64,000 nt of DNA from Methanomicrobiales archaeon (GCA_012729535.1 JAAYCY010000008.1:1-64000), one strand, 5' to 3'; positions 1 to 8,560 are shown, numbered from the stretch's first letter. Translations and numbers: made by a program. The notes: generated from the sequence alone by a model not told the origin.

Positions 1-8
1 GAATTTTC

Positions 9-374
9 TCATTTCTTTTTTGCCTGGTCAAGATAAAGCTGTGCGAGGTAATTCTCAGGGTCAGTTTTTAACACACGCTCACATATGGTTATTGCTTCTT
101 CACATCTTCCAAGATAATATAATGAATTGGCTTTTGCGAGCAAGGTATCCGGATCATCTGGATAAACGTGTAATACATGGTCATATGATTCATATGCTTT
201 CTCATACTTTCCAAGATCCATGTAGGCAGATCCCTTCAAAGACCAGGTTTTTGAGTCATTTGGATTTATCGACAGTCCTTTATCGAAAGCTCGTATCGCT
301 TCCATATATTTACCTTGTTGAAGAAGGCCAAATCCCTTTACATACCATGATTCAACATCTCCCTGAGATCCCAT
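9..374 (-). CDS. small TPR repeat protein
   Basis: About 121 residues made almost entirely of three tetratricopeptide repeats: successive units carry the W/Y..G..L...G.Y.EA...D.AL...P pattern (for example WYVKGFGLLQQGKYMEAI, then a unit ending in NPNDSKTWSLKGSAYMDLGKY). TPRs are protein-protein interaction scaffolds; no enzyme activity is expected. I start it at the ATG at 374. An in-frame TTG at 395 lies inside a GAGGA motif that looks like the ribosome site. No signal peptide or membrane segment is seen, so it should be cytoplasmic. It is shorter than most TPR proteins in this window, and a stop codon lies shortly upstream, so it may be the remnant of a longer protein. The 3' neighbour is outside the window. 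Confidence 0.8.
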   Translation of the reverse strand: MGSQGDVESWYVKGFGLLQQGKYMEAIRAFDKGLSINPNDSKTWSLKGSAYMDLGKYEKAYESYDHVLHVYPDDPDTLLAKANSLYYLGRCEEAITICERVLKTDPENYLAQLYLDQAKKK

Positions 375-449
375 GTATTGATAATTTATCCTCAAAAATA
401 ATAACTGCTATGAAATGAGCTGGAATGGGTATGTTAAACGGATGATTTT

Positions 450-471
450 TACCTGACAAATCAGTCAGGTA
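450..471. repeat. inverted repeat upstream of the TPR gene
   Basis: Perfect 8-base arms TACCTGAC (450-457) and GTCAGGTA (464-471) around the loop AAATCA. It sits between the divergent starts of the TPR gene (374, minus) and the methyltransferase gene (582, plus). On the minus strand it is followed by an A-run and on the plus strand by no T-run, so an operator is more likely than a terminator. The regulator is not known. Confidence 0.5.
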
Positions 472-581
472 GTGCACAGACACCGGTTTTGTCATTTTGA
501 ATAGGTATGATTGAAATATCATTCCCTGTTTGAGACACCAGTTTTTTAATTACAATTGACTTTGGTTCTGCTTATTTGATA

Positions 582-1160
582 ATGATGAAATCGAAACATG
601 TTAGCATGGCCCATGCAGTATGCCCGGCAGAACGTGCCAGGATGCTTGACAATCCTCTTCGGTCCCTTCTTGTAAGACCACACCGGCTCCTTAACCCATA
701 CATAAAACCCGGTATGACGGTCCTTGATGTCGGATGTGGACCTGGTTTTTTTATAACTCTATTAGCAGAACTGGTTGGCCCCTCTGGTCATGTCATCGCT
801 GCAGATCTACAACAGGAAATGCTTGATATCGTCAGGGAAAAATTGAAACGTGATAACATATCTGGCCGGGTAAGTCTTCATAAGACACATGCAGATTCAC
901 TGGATCTCACTGGTTCTGGTTATATTGACTTTACAATTGCTTTTCACATGGTCCACGAGGTTCAGAATCCGGATACATTTTTTTCCGAAGTATATACAGT
1001 TTTAAAACCTGGTGGATTATTCCTTGTAAGTGAACCAAGGGGTCATGTAAAAAAGAACGAGTTTGATGAAGAAATAGTCCTGGCAAAAAAAGCAGGATTT
1101 ACTATTATGTCTGATAATTACAGCCTGAGGGAATTCCAGGTAATTTTACACAAAGCATGA
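582..1160 (+). CDS. class I SAM-dependent methyltransferase
   Basis: A Rossmann-fold methyltransferase of about 192 residues. The SAM-binding motif I, VLDVGCGPG, is at about residues 47-55, followed by the acidic residue at the end of strand 2 (VIAADLQQEM). Motif VLKPGGLFLVSEP lies near the C-terminus. The N-terminal segment CPAERARMLDNPLRSL resembles small archaeal and bacterial methyltransferases of unknown substrate. An in-frame TTG at 576 is possible but the paired ATGs at 582/585 are better. Its stop overlaps the next start (ATGA at 1157-1160), so it is translationally coupled to the HD protein. The substrate cannot be read from sequence. Confidence 0.85.
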   Translation: MMKSKHVSMAHAVCPAERARMLDNPLRSLLVRPHRLLNPYIKPGMTVLDVGCGPGFFITLLAELVGPSGHVIAADLQQEMLDIVREKLKRDNISGRVSLHKTHADSLDLTGSGYIDFTIAFHMVHEVQNPDTFFSEVYTVLKPGGLFLVSEPRGHVKKNEFDEEIVLAKKAGFTIMSDNYSLREFQVILHKA

Positions 1161-1741
1161 CTGAACGATTCATTACAATCAGGGAATATGTGAAGCAGGT
1201 ACTCTGTGAAGGTGGATCACATGGATTTGATCACACTCTCCGGGTTACCCGGTTATGTCAAATCATTGGAATGGAGGAGCGTGCAGATATGAACATTCTT
1301 ATTCCTGCAGCCTTGTTTCATGACATTGCCAGGCCTGTTGAAAAAAAGATCGGTATTCCTCATGAAGAGGAAGGAGCAAAAATTGCCGGAGAATATTTGA
1401 GATTAAACCATTATCCTGAAGTAAACATCCCTCATATTATGCATGCAATCCAGACTCATCGGTTCAGGTCAGATCTGGCTCCAAAGACCCTGGAAGCGAA
1501 AATTCTTTCTGATGCCGACAAACTGGATGCAATCGGTGCAGTAGGAATTGCCCGGACATTCATTTCTGCTGGTGAAAGAAACGGCGATATAACAGATGCG
1601 ATGAATCACATCGATGAAAAACTGGTAAAGTTAAAAGACATGATGTATACAAAAACCGGGCAGGAAATCGCCAGAATGAGGCATGAATACCTTCTGTCAT
1701 TTGTAAGGACAATCAGGGAGGAAATGGATAATGAAGATTAG
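1157..1741 (+). CDS. HD-domain phosphohydrolase
   Basis: A 194-residue HD-superfamily protein with the metal-binding residues in order: H26 (SHGFDHTLRV), H55-D56 (ALFHDIARP) and D119 (LSDADKLDAIG). The family hydrolyses phosphomonoesters or nucleotides, and this small soluble subtype (YedJ-like) is usually of unknown substrate. It overlaps the methyltransferase stop by four bases, so the two are probably made together. No output or sensory domain is attached. Confidence 0.87.
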   Translation: MTERFITIREYVKQVLCEGGSHGFDHTLRVTRLCQIIGMEERADMNILIPAALFHDIARPVEKKIGIPHEEEGAKIAGEYLRLNHYPEVNIPHIMHAIQTHRFRSDLAPKTLEAKILSDADKLDAIGAVGIARTFISAGERNGDITDAMNHIDEKLVKLKDMMYTKTGQEIARMRHEYLLSFVRTIREEMDNED

Positions 1742-1754
1742 ATTTTTTAAAAAA

Positions 1755-3077
1755 CTAATGTTCTATTGCGAATGAAACAGCATTTTCATAGGTAGTAGTT
1801 GCTCCATCACCATTCCATACAATAAGGTCCAGATTACCTGATGAAATTTCATCAGATAGAGGTGCATCAATTTTCACACGGATTTTCAAAGTATTATGCA
1901 TCAGGACTGGTTTTGGTGAGAATGAAAACCATTTAAGATCCTTTCCGGAAAGCAGGATATCACATGGGGCCATAAGTTGTTTTCCGGTAATGGTAATATC
2001 TTTCCCTGCATCAGGAGTCAGAATAGGTGCTTCTATGGATATTATTTCAGGATCAATGAGTTTACTGGTTACTTCAAATGGAACTGTTGCCTTTCCATCC
2101 CTGGTTGTGATAACCAGGTCCCACATTCCCTGTTCTGTATCCGATGGTATGTCAACCATTACGACCCCATATTTCTGGTTCTCAACAAAGCAGTAATTAT
2201 ATGCCTCGATACCCTGGTTATCCTTTACCAGGGTAACGTAAACCGGAGCAGCAAAATGGTCCCCATAAATTTTTATTCCTATAGTATTGCCTGCTCCTCC
2301 ACTGTAAGGGTAAATACTGGTTACATGCAGGTTTCGTTCATTAACTATCTTCTCACTCATTCCTGCAAACCGGGGATCTGAATTATCCTCAATCTCATCA
2401 GAACTATCCGGCTTTAGAGTTTCCTCCGGTGTCGGTGTCTCTGTCGGAATCTCTATTTCTGATACACTGGTATTATTTACTGCTGTTTCTTCGGTTTTAT
2501 CAGTAATGGTCAGGTTCATCGTTCTTGTGCGGAGAGTTGATTCGTTCACAAAAGCCCTGATGGCATATACACCTGGTTGTGTAGAATCAGGTATCGTCAC
2601 TTTTTTTATTCGCTTTGTATCTCTCACGATAAGATCAGGGACTCTTGATCCAACACCAATACCAAGTAACTCTGAGTCAGGAATTACCAGGAAGTCAATA
2701 TTTTCACCGATGAGTTTTGAGGTATCAAGTGTCCAGGTTCTGTCCCTCGTTGTTTTTAATGTGGCTCCGTCTTTTCCTGTCATGGTCATTGCAGAAACAC
2801 GTAAATCAAGAATAAACTCTATTTCCTCACCTGGTTCAGCAATATCAGGAATGGCTGTTATTTCTCCTTTTAGCAGAAGTGTCCCACTGGGCAGCACACC
2901 ATCTCCTGACCAGTTTATAAATCCCTGCCCATAATTTTCAAAAAACGGGCCATTAAAGATGATGTTGTCTCCACCCGTATCTGCAGAAGTAATCATTGGC
3001 AACGTCAGAGTTACCAGGATAATTACTACTATCCATGATAAGGATTTTTTTTGTTTGTGTCCGGTTCCAAAACTCAT
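1755..3077 (-). CDS. secreted Ig/IPT-like surface protein
   Basis: A 440-residue exported protein. Residues about 12-32 form a signal peptide or membrane anchor ending near TSADTGG. A beta-rich N-terminal domain (about 40-195) is followed by a Thr/Pro/Glu linker around 205-235 (TPTPEETLKP), then two IPT/TIG-like beta-sandwich repeats, recognisable from VTSIYPYSGGAGNTIGIKIYG and ISIEAPILTPDAGKDITITG. The architecture fits the large secreted beta-domain proteins of Methanomicrobiales that decorate the sheath or S-layer. There is no C-terminal membrane helix. The ATG at 3077 is clear. It converges on the HD gene, with 13 bases between the stop codons. Confidence 0.75.
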   Translation of the reverse strand: MSFGTGHKQKKSLSWIVVIILVTLTLPMITSADTGGDNIIFNGPFFENYGQGFINWSGDGVLPSGTLLLKGEITAIPDIAEPGEEIEFILDLRVSAMTMTGKDGATLKTTRDRTWTLDTSKLIGENIDFLVIPDSELLGIGVGSRVPDLIVRDTKRIKKVTIPDSTQPGVYAIRAFVNESTLRTRTMNLTITDKTEETAVNNTSVSEIEIPTETPTPEETLKPDSSDEIEDNSDPRFAGMSEKIVNERNLHVTSIYPYSGGAGNTIGIKIYGDHFAAPVYVTLVKDNQGIEAYNYCFVENQKYGVVMVDIPSDTEQGMWDLVITTRDGKATVPFEVTSKLIDPEIISIEAPILTPDAGKDITITGKQLMAPCDILLSGKDLKWFSFSPKPVLMHNTLKIRVKIDAPLSDEISSGNLDLIVWNGDGATTTYENAVSFAIEH

Positions 3078-3202
3078 AGTTCTCCCTGCCTGTTTAAGAA
3101 ATTAAGAGTTTTGGCATTTATTAGTTACGAACAAGTATGAAATCCTTTTCTCGTGGTGAATGATGGGTTGTTGAAATTCCAAACCTCCTTTGAAGTTTTA
3201 TT

Positions 3203-3646
3203 CTAGACACCATCTGCACCTTCTGATTTCCGGTTATAATAAGAAACAGCCTCTATTTCTCCAGTCAGGTTTTCTGGATTGACAACAACATCCCCTGGTG
3301 AAATGCCAAAATATGAGAGTGTCTCCTGTATTAAAGGAATATCCAAAAATCCCTCTGTGTTCCCTGATGAAAGAGACGTAATTATGCTATGGAGGGATTG
3401 TTTTACCATTGAAAAGATTGTCTCTCCATCTTCTCCGTATGAGACATCTATTCCCAGTATCTGAAGAATATTGACAAGAGAGTTTATCGTATCATCTGAA
3501 CTTTTTTGAAAAAATATTGTATCTGTACGATCGCCACTATCATTACCTGGAACCGGGATAGTGTCATCGGCGCAAAGATACATACAGGAAAAGGCTGAAA
3601 AAATAATGGCTCCTAGAATGAACTTATGGATTAGTGTGTATATCAT
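3203..3646 (-). CDS. small exported protein of unknown function
   Basis: About 147 residues from the ATG at 3646 (a TTG lies four codons upstream). Residues 1-25 are a signal peptide (FILGAIIFSAFSCMYLCADD). A cysteine at the cleavage region could be lipidated, but the lipobox is poor. The mature part is acidic, Ser-rich and has two helical stretches; I recognise no domain. It lies 125 bases upstream of the start of the neighbouring Ig-like protein, on the same strand. Confidence 0.6.
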   Translation of the reverse strand: MIYTLIHKFILGAIIFSAFSCMYLCADDTIPVPGNDSGDRTDTIFFQKSSDDTINSLVNILQILGIDVSYGEDGETIFSMVKQSLHSIITSLSSGNTEGFLDIPLIQETLSYFGISPGDVVVNPENLTGEIEAVSYYNRKSEGADGV

Positions 3647-3747
3647 GGTAAAATGCAACTGGTTACAGGTTCCCGTTATCCGTGTTTATTAATATTGGTA
3701 CGATCTCATCATACATGTTCTGACATATTGTGAGGTTTAAAATTATA

Positions 3748-4212
3748 ATGAAGCGAAAAAGTCTTTCAATAATTCTGGCATTATTAATATTTACTCTTTT
3801 TTTGAGTGGATGCACGACTCTTTTCAAAGAGCCCACAGTAGAAGTCAGTGACATTGAACTTGCAACTATCAATGCCACAGATCTTCAGGTTAACGTAACA
3901 CTCGATGTTCAAAATCCCAATTTTTTTGGAGTGACGTTTCAAAAGATTACTGCTGATGTATATTATCTTCATGATGATTACAAGCCGTTAAGTCACATCG
4001 AAAAAGAGAATGTGGAGATATCAAGTGGTGAAAACCTGGTGGTTTTGCCAGTATCCGCAAAGAATGCAGATCTTATAAGGGCAGGATTCCGGTTTATATT
4101 ATCCGGAGAAATCACTATTAAGGTCGAAGGGATTGCAGAACCGTCATTCTTTGGAATATCTCCTCATATACCATTTAATGAAACGAAAACCATCCCATTA
4201 CCCAGATTTTGA
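3748..4212 (+). CDS. LEA2-type (LEA14-like) lipoprotein
   Basis: About 154 residues. A lipoprotein signal peptide runs to Cys22 (LFLSGC), so the protein should be anchored on the outer face of the cytoplasmic membrane. The mature part matches the LEA type 2 / WHy beta-sandwich: VEVSDIELATINATDLQVNVTL is followed by DVQNPNFFGVTFQKI, with the N-P motif typical of this fold. LEA2 proteins in archaea are linked to desiccation or stress but their role is unproven. An in-frame GTG at 3730 is part of a GTGAGG ribosome-site-like motif, so the ATG at 3748 is preferred. Its 3' end overlaps the convergent HxlR gene by 15 bases. Confidence 0.85.
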   Translation: MKRKSLSIILALLIFTLFLSGCTTLFKEPTVEVSDIELATINATDLQVNVTLDVQNPNFFGVTFQKITADVYYLHDDYKPLSHIEKENVEISSGENLVVLPVSAKNADLIRAGFRFILSGEITIKVEGIAEPSFFGISPHIPFNETKTIPLPRF

Positions 4213-4560
4213 TCTACATTTTTTTTCAGATAATTCGCATCCATTACTGATCAGGTACTCTGAACCCCATAAACAGAGCGCTTCAAGAACGGGAATTACT
4301 GATGTTCCAAGTTGTGAAAGTGTATATTCAACCCTTGGTGGAACTTCCGGATAGATCGTTCTTATGACTACTCCGTCATCCTCAAGTTCTCGTAGTTGTT
4401 TGGTAAGCATACGGGGCGAGACCATGGGAAGTCGCTCCATTAATTGGGTAAATCTGAGTGTGTCACTTTTGAGTTGCCATATAATAAGGGCTTTCCATTT
4501 TCCTCCAATTACTGCAAGGGCTGCTTCGACTGGACAATGGTAATGACCGTCACTATTCAT
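4198..4560 (-). CDS. HxlR-family transcriptional regulator
   Basis: A 120-residue winged helix-turn-helix regulator. It starts with CPVEAALAVIGGKWKALIIW, the signature N-terminus of HxlR proteins, followed by the recognition helix region (VSPRMLTKQLRELEDDGVV) and the wing (YPEVPPRVEYTLS). HxlR proteins bind palindromes as dimers and often respond to electrophiles or redox state. It is divergent from the tautomerase-flavoprotein-nitroreductase genes, which are its likely targets. Two cysteines near the C-terminus (CELSEKKC) plus one at residue 9 could be redox sensors; that is inference. Confidence 0.93.
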   Translation of the reverse strand: MNSDGHYHCPVEAALAVIGGKWKALIIWQLKSDTLRFTQLMERLPMVSPRMLTKQLRELEDDGVVIRTIYPEVPPRVEYTLSQLGTSVIPVLEALCLWGSEYLISNGCELSEKKCRSKSG

Positions 4561-4573
4561 AGGTAAAATTATT

Positions 4574-4605
4574 CTATATTTTTAAAGCAATGGTTTAAAA
4601 TATAG
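4574..4605. promoter_or_regulatory. candidate HxlR operator / promoter dyad
   Basis: Inverted repeat with left arm CTATATTTTTAAA (4574-4586), seven-base spacer and right arm TTTAAAATATAG (4594-4605); the arms match except for one extra T. It is centred 30 bases upstream of the HxlR start codon and covers the AT-rich box expected for its promoter, so binding would block transcription. Autoregulation is inferred from position. Confidence 0.55.
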
Positions 4606-4703
4606 TTACTTCCAATTGTATAGTATTGATGCCCGGCTGTTTTTTTAAGAGATGTAGTATGTTTACATGATTTTTATTCAGCCCGTGGTTTCATGGAGTT
4701 ACT

Positions 4704-4889
4704 ATGCCAGTAATATCAATTGAAATGGGTCCTGCAAATTCTGAAGTAAAAGAACAACTTATAAAAACGCTGACAAAAGATGCTGCAAAAATCACTAAAA
4801 TTCCTGAACAATCATTTATTGTCCTTGTAAAAGAGTATCCAATCGATGGAATCGGCGTAGGAGGACAGCCTTTATCGCAAAGAAGATAA
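4704..4889 (+). CDS. 4-oxalocrotonate tautomerase family protein
   Basis: A 61-residue protein, the usual length of the family, with proline directly after the initiator methionine (MPVISIEMGP). After Met removal this Pro1 is the catalytic base. The VKEYPIDGIGVGG segment matches the family's C-terminal half. 4-OT enzymes isomerise enols and some dehalogenate; here the substrate is unknown. It heads a plus-strand operon with an iron-sulfur flavoprotein 11 bases downstream, and faces away from the HxlR gene. Confidence 0.9.
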   Translation: MPVISIEMGPANSEVKEQLIKTLTKDAAKITKIPEQSFIVLVKEYPIDGIGVGGQPLSQRR

Positions 4890-4900
4890 AGGAACATTTT

Positions 4901-5473
4901 ATGGGGGACATTGTAATCATCGTTGGAAGTCCGCGAAAAAAAGGAGATACGGTAACTCTCGCATCTGAAGCTGCTCGTGGGATTCTTGACCGGAATTGTA
5001 CATTTCATATTTTTATCCTAAATGAGATGGATTATTCCGGATGTCAGGCCTGCTATGGATGTAAACGGGGTGAATCTTTTCATTGCGTCAGAAATGATGA
5101 CATGCAACAGATATATGCTGCCATTGAACAGTCATGCGGGATGATTATTGCAACCTCAATCTATTTTGGAAGTGTAACCGGTCAGACTAAATTATGGCTT
5201 GATCGTATGTTTCCGTATCTTTCTATGGAACCCGGTTCAAATCTTCCAGGAAAAATTCCAGTGTCCTGTATTTATACTCAAAATCAACCTGATTCCACTC
5301 TTTTCACCGGTTCGATGGATACCTTTGAGTATATGCTCAGGATTCCTGGGTTTGAATTCAAAACCCGGATGATAGCACCTAATTTTGATTTTGGAAGAAA
5401 ATCTCCCGTTTTAGGGCGGAAAGATTTAGTAAAACAAGCATATGATATTGGATATCACCTATGTGATGTATAG
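4901..5473 (+). CDS. iron-sulfur flavoprotein (Isf-type NAD(P)H-FMN reductase)
   Basis: A 190-residue flavodoxin-fold protein. The FMN phosphate loop is near the start (IIVGSPRKKGDTVTLA). Cysteines at 48, 51, 54 and 62 form the compact C-x2-C-x2-C-x7-C arrangement that in Methanosarcina Isf ligates a [4Fe-4S] cluster. Isf proteins pass electrons from ferredoxin to O2 or peroxide and are tied to oxidative-stress defence in methanogens. An AGGA ribosome site lies before the ATG. It is sandwiched between the tautomerase and a ferredoxin-nitroreductase, so an electron chain ferredoxin domain - flavin - acceptor is plausible. Confidence 0.88.
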   Translation: MGDIVIIVGSPRKKGDTVTLASEAARGILDRNCTFHIFILNEMDYSGCQACYGCKRGESFHCVRNDDMQQIYAAIEQSCGMIIATSIYFGSVTGQTKLWLDRMFPYLSMEPGSNLPGKIPVSCIYTQNQPDSTLFTGSMDTFEYMLRIPGFEFKTRMIAPNFDFGRKSPVLGRKDLVKQAYDIGYHLCDV

Positions 5474-5476
5474 TTT

Positions 5477-6328
5477 ATGCATATCTTCGCAGAAAAACTT
5501 AAAATGACAGACATTACTATTGATTTATCATTGTGTACAGGTTGTGGTCTTTGTGCATCTCTCTGTTCGTACTGCATCATAGAAATGAAAGCAGACTCTG
5601 AAAAAGCATCTGTGAACTCTTCATCAAAAGCATTTTGCAGCCGATGTGGACACTGTAGTGCAATATGTCCCGAAGGTGCCATATGTGTAGACTATGATGG
5701 AGCAGGACCCGTTCCTCATTTGGAGGGTGACTCATACCCGACCATCGGTCAGATGAATCGACTTATAACCATGCGACGTTCTATCCGGAGTTACAAGGAT
5801 AAAAAAGTCCCCAGAGAAACGCTCGAAGAAATCTTAAATGTCGTCAGGTACGCCCCAACTGGCATGAATGGCCAGAGTGTTCACTGGATGGTCATAGAGG
5901 ACTCACATGAATTAAGAAAACTGGTTGATGGTATTGTTGACTGGGCACGTGAACTTGTGCGAAGTAATGCCGATAATCCGCTTATGCCCATACTTCCCAT
6001 GTTCATTGCAGAATGGGAGCGAGGCATAGATCACATATGTCATGGCGCCCCACATCTTGTAATTGCATATGCCCACAAGGATAATCCGATAGGTTTAATA
6101 GATTGTACAATTGCCCTGACTCATCTGGACCTTCTTGCCCCGGTATATGGCCTTGGTACCTGTTGGGCCGGAATTGTTCAAATTGCCCTTGATAGTTCTC
6201 CTTCCCTTATGAAGCAATTGGGGCTTCCTGAAGGCTTTAAGTCCATATATGGCATGATGATTGGATATCCAAAATACCAGTACAAACGTGCTCCGAAAAG
6301 AAACGCACTTGATGTGATCTGGAAATAG
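5477..6328 (+). CDS. ferredoxin-nitroreductase fusion protein
   Basis: 283 residues with two parts. Residues about 10-75 hold two [4Fe-4S] ferredoxin motifs, CTGCGLCASLC followed by another Cys, and CSRCGHCSAICP. Residues about 95-283 are a nitroreductase-fold FMN domain that begins with MRRSIRSYKDKKVPRETLEEIL and continues APTGMNGQSVHW, the usual FMN-binding start. The family reduces nitro groups, quinones or other organic electrophiles with electrons from ferredoxin. It begins three bases after the Isf gene; an ATG at 5504 is an alternative start. Co-occurrence with HxlR, tautomerase and Isf suggests an electrophile or redox stress operon. Confidence 0.92.
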   Translation: MHIFAEKLKMTDITIDLSLCTGCGLCASLCSYCIIEMKADSEKASVNSSSKAFCSRCGHCSAICPEGAICVDYDGAGPVPHLEGDSYPTIGQMNRLITMRRSIRSYKDKKVPRETLEEILNVVRYAPTGMNGQSVHWMVIEDSHELRKLVDGIVDWARELVRSNADNPLMPILPMFIAEWERGIDHICHGAPHLVIAYAHKDNPIGLIDCTIALTHLDLLAPVYGLGTCWAGIVQIALDSSPSLMKQLGLPEGFKSIYGMMIGYPKYQYKRAPKRNALDVIWK

Positions 6329-6547
6329 GTGGCAATGAAAAGTTCATCCTGCCTATCAAACGTTATCCTGATTAATATCGCTGATACGAGAGGCTGATCA
6401 TATACATCAGTAAATTGTCCTCTGAAAAGAGGAAATTTTTCCTTTATCCAGACAATATTTTTTCGAATAAATTTACTGTTCGTCGGTATTAGAATCACTA
6501 ATACCATCTTATTTTGTGTTATCGATAATTAAGAAAAAACCGATTTT

Positions 6548-7273
6548 TTACTTACTCAACATGTACCGTTGTAAATCAGCTCCCCGAATCCGGTACATAT
6601 TTCCTTCTCTTTTTGCCGGAAGAAAACCATCTGAAATATACTCCATGAGTACTGTTTCTGACTCTCCAGCTATCGCCGCTGCCTCACTGACTGAATAATC
6701 TTTATCCCCTCTGACTCCCCCGATAGAGTCCCGCAGGGTTCGCTCGTCCACCCGGCCGGGTGCTAAAAATCCTGAACCAATCAGATCTTCCGATTCAATG
6801 GCATTTTCTGGGATATTATAATGGACATCTTCCATGGAAACATGTGATGGAAGTTGCGAATCTGTACCATCCGGTTCCTTTTCTTCTAAAAATGTTTTTT
6901 TCTTTTCTTCTACAGCAGGAGTATACGGATGCTCACCGATAGCTGTGGCATATACTGGATATTCATGCTTTATTATGTGAGTTGTTGGTGTCAGGGTTGA
7001 TAACCTGGAAATCTGGTCTCTGAGCCATGTTATTTCCTGATCCTGGCGGCGGATTATTTCCCGAAGGCCTTCTGCATCTGTTTTCCCAGTCTGACCCTTC
7101 TGTTCAATCTGAACAATCCGGAGAGCATCTCCCTTTTTCAGATGTAGAGCATGGGTTAACAGATCTACAGCAACCTGTTCTGGTGTTACCTGTTGTTCTG
7201 CCGCATACTGGTTTAATCTCGATTCAATTTCTGGAGTAACTGATAGGGTAATGTTCTTTTTTGATTGATCCAT
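6548..7273 (-). CDS. RHH / coiled-coil / MerR-type DNA-binding fusion
   Basis: 241 residues with three visible parts. Residues about 6-45 look like a ribbon-helix-helix domain (NITLSVTPEIESRLNQYAA, then EQVAVDLLTHAL). Residues about 66-92 are a likely coiled coil (LREIIRRQDQEITWLRDQIS). After a low-complexity middle, residues about 190-241 resemble an excisionase/MerR helix-turn-helix: YSVSEAAAIAGESETVLMEY, then GFLPAKREGNMYRIRGADLQRY. Two different DNA-binding folds in one chain separated by an oligomerisation segment is unusual. I know of no characterised homologue. A perfect 14-base palindrome lies just upstream and may be its own operator. Confidence 0.7.
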   Translation of the reverse strand: MDQSKKNITLSVTPEIESRLNQYAAEQQVTPEQVAVDLLTHALHLKKGDALRIVQIEQKGQTGKTDAEGLREIIRRQDQEITWLRDQISRLSTLTPTTHIIKHEYPVYATAIGEHPYTPAVEEKKKTFLEEKEPDGTDSQLPSHVSMEDVHYNIPENAIESEDLIGSGFLAPGRVDERTLRDSIGGVRGDKDYSVSEAAAIAGESETVLMEYISDGFLPAKREGNMYRIRGADLQRYMLSK

Positions 7274-7292
7274 CGTATGTCTGATGATATGA

Positions 7293-7306
7293 TTTCAAAT
7301 TTGAAA
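7293..7306. promoter_or_regulatory. 14-bp palindrome before the RHH-MerR gene
   Basis: TTTCAAATTTGAAA is a perfect palindrome 20 bases upstream of the ATG at 7273 (minus). RHH proteins commonly bind short palindromes in their own promoters, so autoregulation is a reasonable guess. No second copy was noticed nearby. Confidence 0.45.
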
Positions 7307-7433
7307 AAAGGATCTCATGTCCTGTACATAAACAAAAATCTACCCGTTTTTTCCCTCATCGGTTCAGTTTGTCGTATAAATGTTTTGGTACTGTAATATC
7401 CGGTATCAGGAGCAGCCGGTAAAAAGTGATTTT

Positions 7434-8492
7434 TTATATTGAAAAAACCAGGACTCTCCATGGTGTGTTGTGTAATGAAACAGTATTCCACATGATCATG
7501 GTTTCATCTGCTGAATTATCCTCTGTCTTTACTGACACCACATCATTTCCTGCCGGAGTTACGCTTGCCGGAGAACCATGCATCAGAGACACTTCGGATT
7601 CTTCATCCCCTGTTTGTCCAAGCAGAGTGCCATCCGGCTGGAAAACCATAACCCTGTTTTTCGATTGACCTGGAATGAAATGCAATGTTTCCTTAATGAG
7701 TCTATCCGGATTGATTAGCACGGAAAGGTATCCCGTAACTGAATGAGATGATGAAAAAACTGGATAGATGATATTTATTGAATAATTCCCTTCAACGGTC
7801 TGGATATACCTGCTCATTCCGGGAACTGGGTTTTTTAAAAGTGCAGATACCAGATCCTGGCTTTTTGTATCCATTCCTACACTTTTCTTATAGGTATCAG
7901 GGAAGGCTTCGGTAATTTTTCCTGCCCGGTCAAGAAGTGTTACTTCATAAATGGACGAATGGATCTCCTTAATTTTTTCAAGATATGGTGTGAGGTCATT
8001 TGTCTGAAGGTTTTTTCCTTTCATGTCTGCGGTGGCAGTTTTAATGCCTGTATCAATAAATTCAAGTGTTTCTCTAAGAGCAGTGGAAGATTTGAGTAAA
8101 AGTATAGACATCTCCAATTCATCTTCAGGAGTTATATCGTTTTTTTCCCCTTCATACCATGTGTCGCTATAAAATGGGTTTTCACCCGTCACTTCAATTG
8201 AATGAATCCGGAGTGGCTGACCCCACATCTGGATTGTCATAACATCCGGGTCAACCTGGCCTGATACCCTGACCGTAAGACCATCTTTTTTGTATTCATC
8301 AGGAAGATCGATGGGAAGATAGTGTTCTCCACTTTGGGTAACCAATCCAAAAAAACCACCTTCAAGGTCATTATATTGAATTTTTCCGGTAATGTTAAGG
8401 TCAGAATGAGTCTCTGAAGCTATGCACCCGCTGATACTTACCAGTGATAATGTTAAAAGCAAAACACCCGCCGGTATTGAATATGGTATCAT
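7434..8492 (-). CDS. Cache-type sensory lipoprotein
   Basis: 352 residues. The signal peptide ends in the lipobox SISGC (Cys about 23). Residues about 30-105 form a small beta domain (OB-like: ITGKIQYNDLEGGFFGLVT, then LTVRVSGQVDPDVMTIQMWG). From about 125 a PDC/Cache-like sensor follows: a long first helix, then IKEIHSSIYEVTLLDRAGKI and later YSINIIYPVFSSSHSVTGYLSVL. Cache domains bind small extracellular ligands. There is no transmembrane or signalling output domain, so it probably presents a ligand to another membrane protein or acts in binding only. Its neighbours give no partner kinase. Confidence 0.7.
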   Translation of the reverse strand: MIPYSIPAGVLLLTLSLVSISGCIASETHSDLNITGKIQYNDLEGGFFGLVTQSGEHYLPIDLPDEYKKDGLTVRVSGQVDPDVMTIQMWGQPLRIHSIEVTGENPFYSDTWYEGEKNDITPEDELEMSILLLKSSTALRETLEFIDTGIKTATADMKGKNLQTNDLTPYLEKIKEIHSSIYEVTLLDRAGKITEAFPDTYKKSVGMDTKSQDLVSALLKNPVPGMSRYIQTVEGNYSINIIYPVFSSSHSVTGYLSVLINPDRLIKETLHFIPGQSKNRVMVFQPDGTLLGQTGDEESEVSLMHGSPASVTPAGNDVVSVKTEDNSADETMIMWNTVSLHNTPWRVLVFSI

Positions 8493-8560
8493 ACTCTCTT
8501 TCTTTAGTCAGAACATGAGAAAAGAGTTCTGGTGTTTTGATGCGATATTTAATAAAAATT

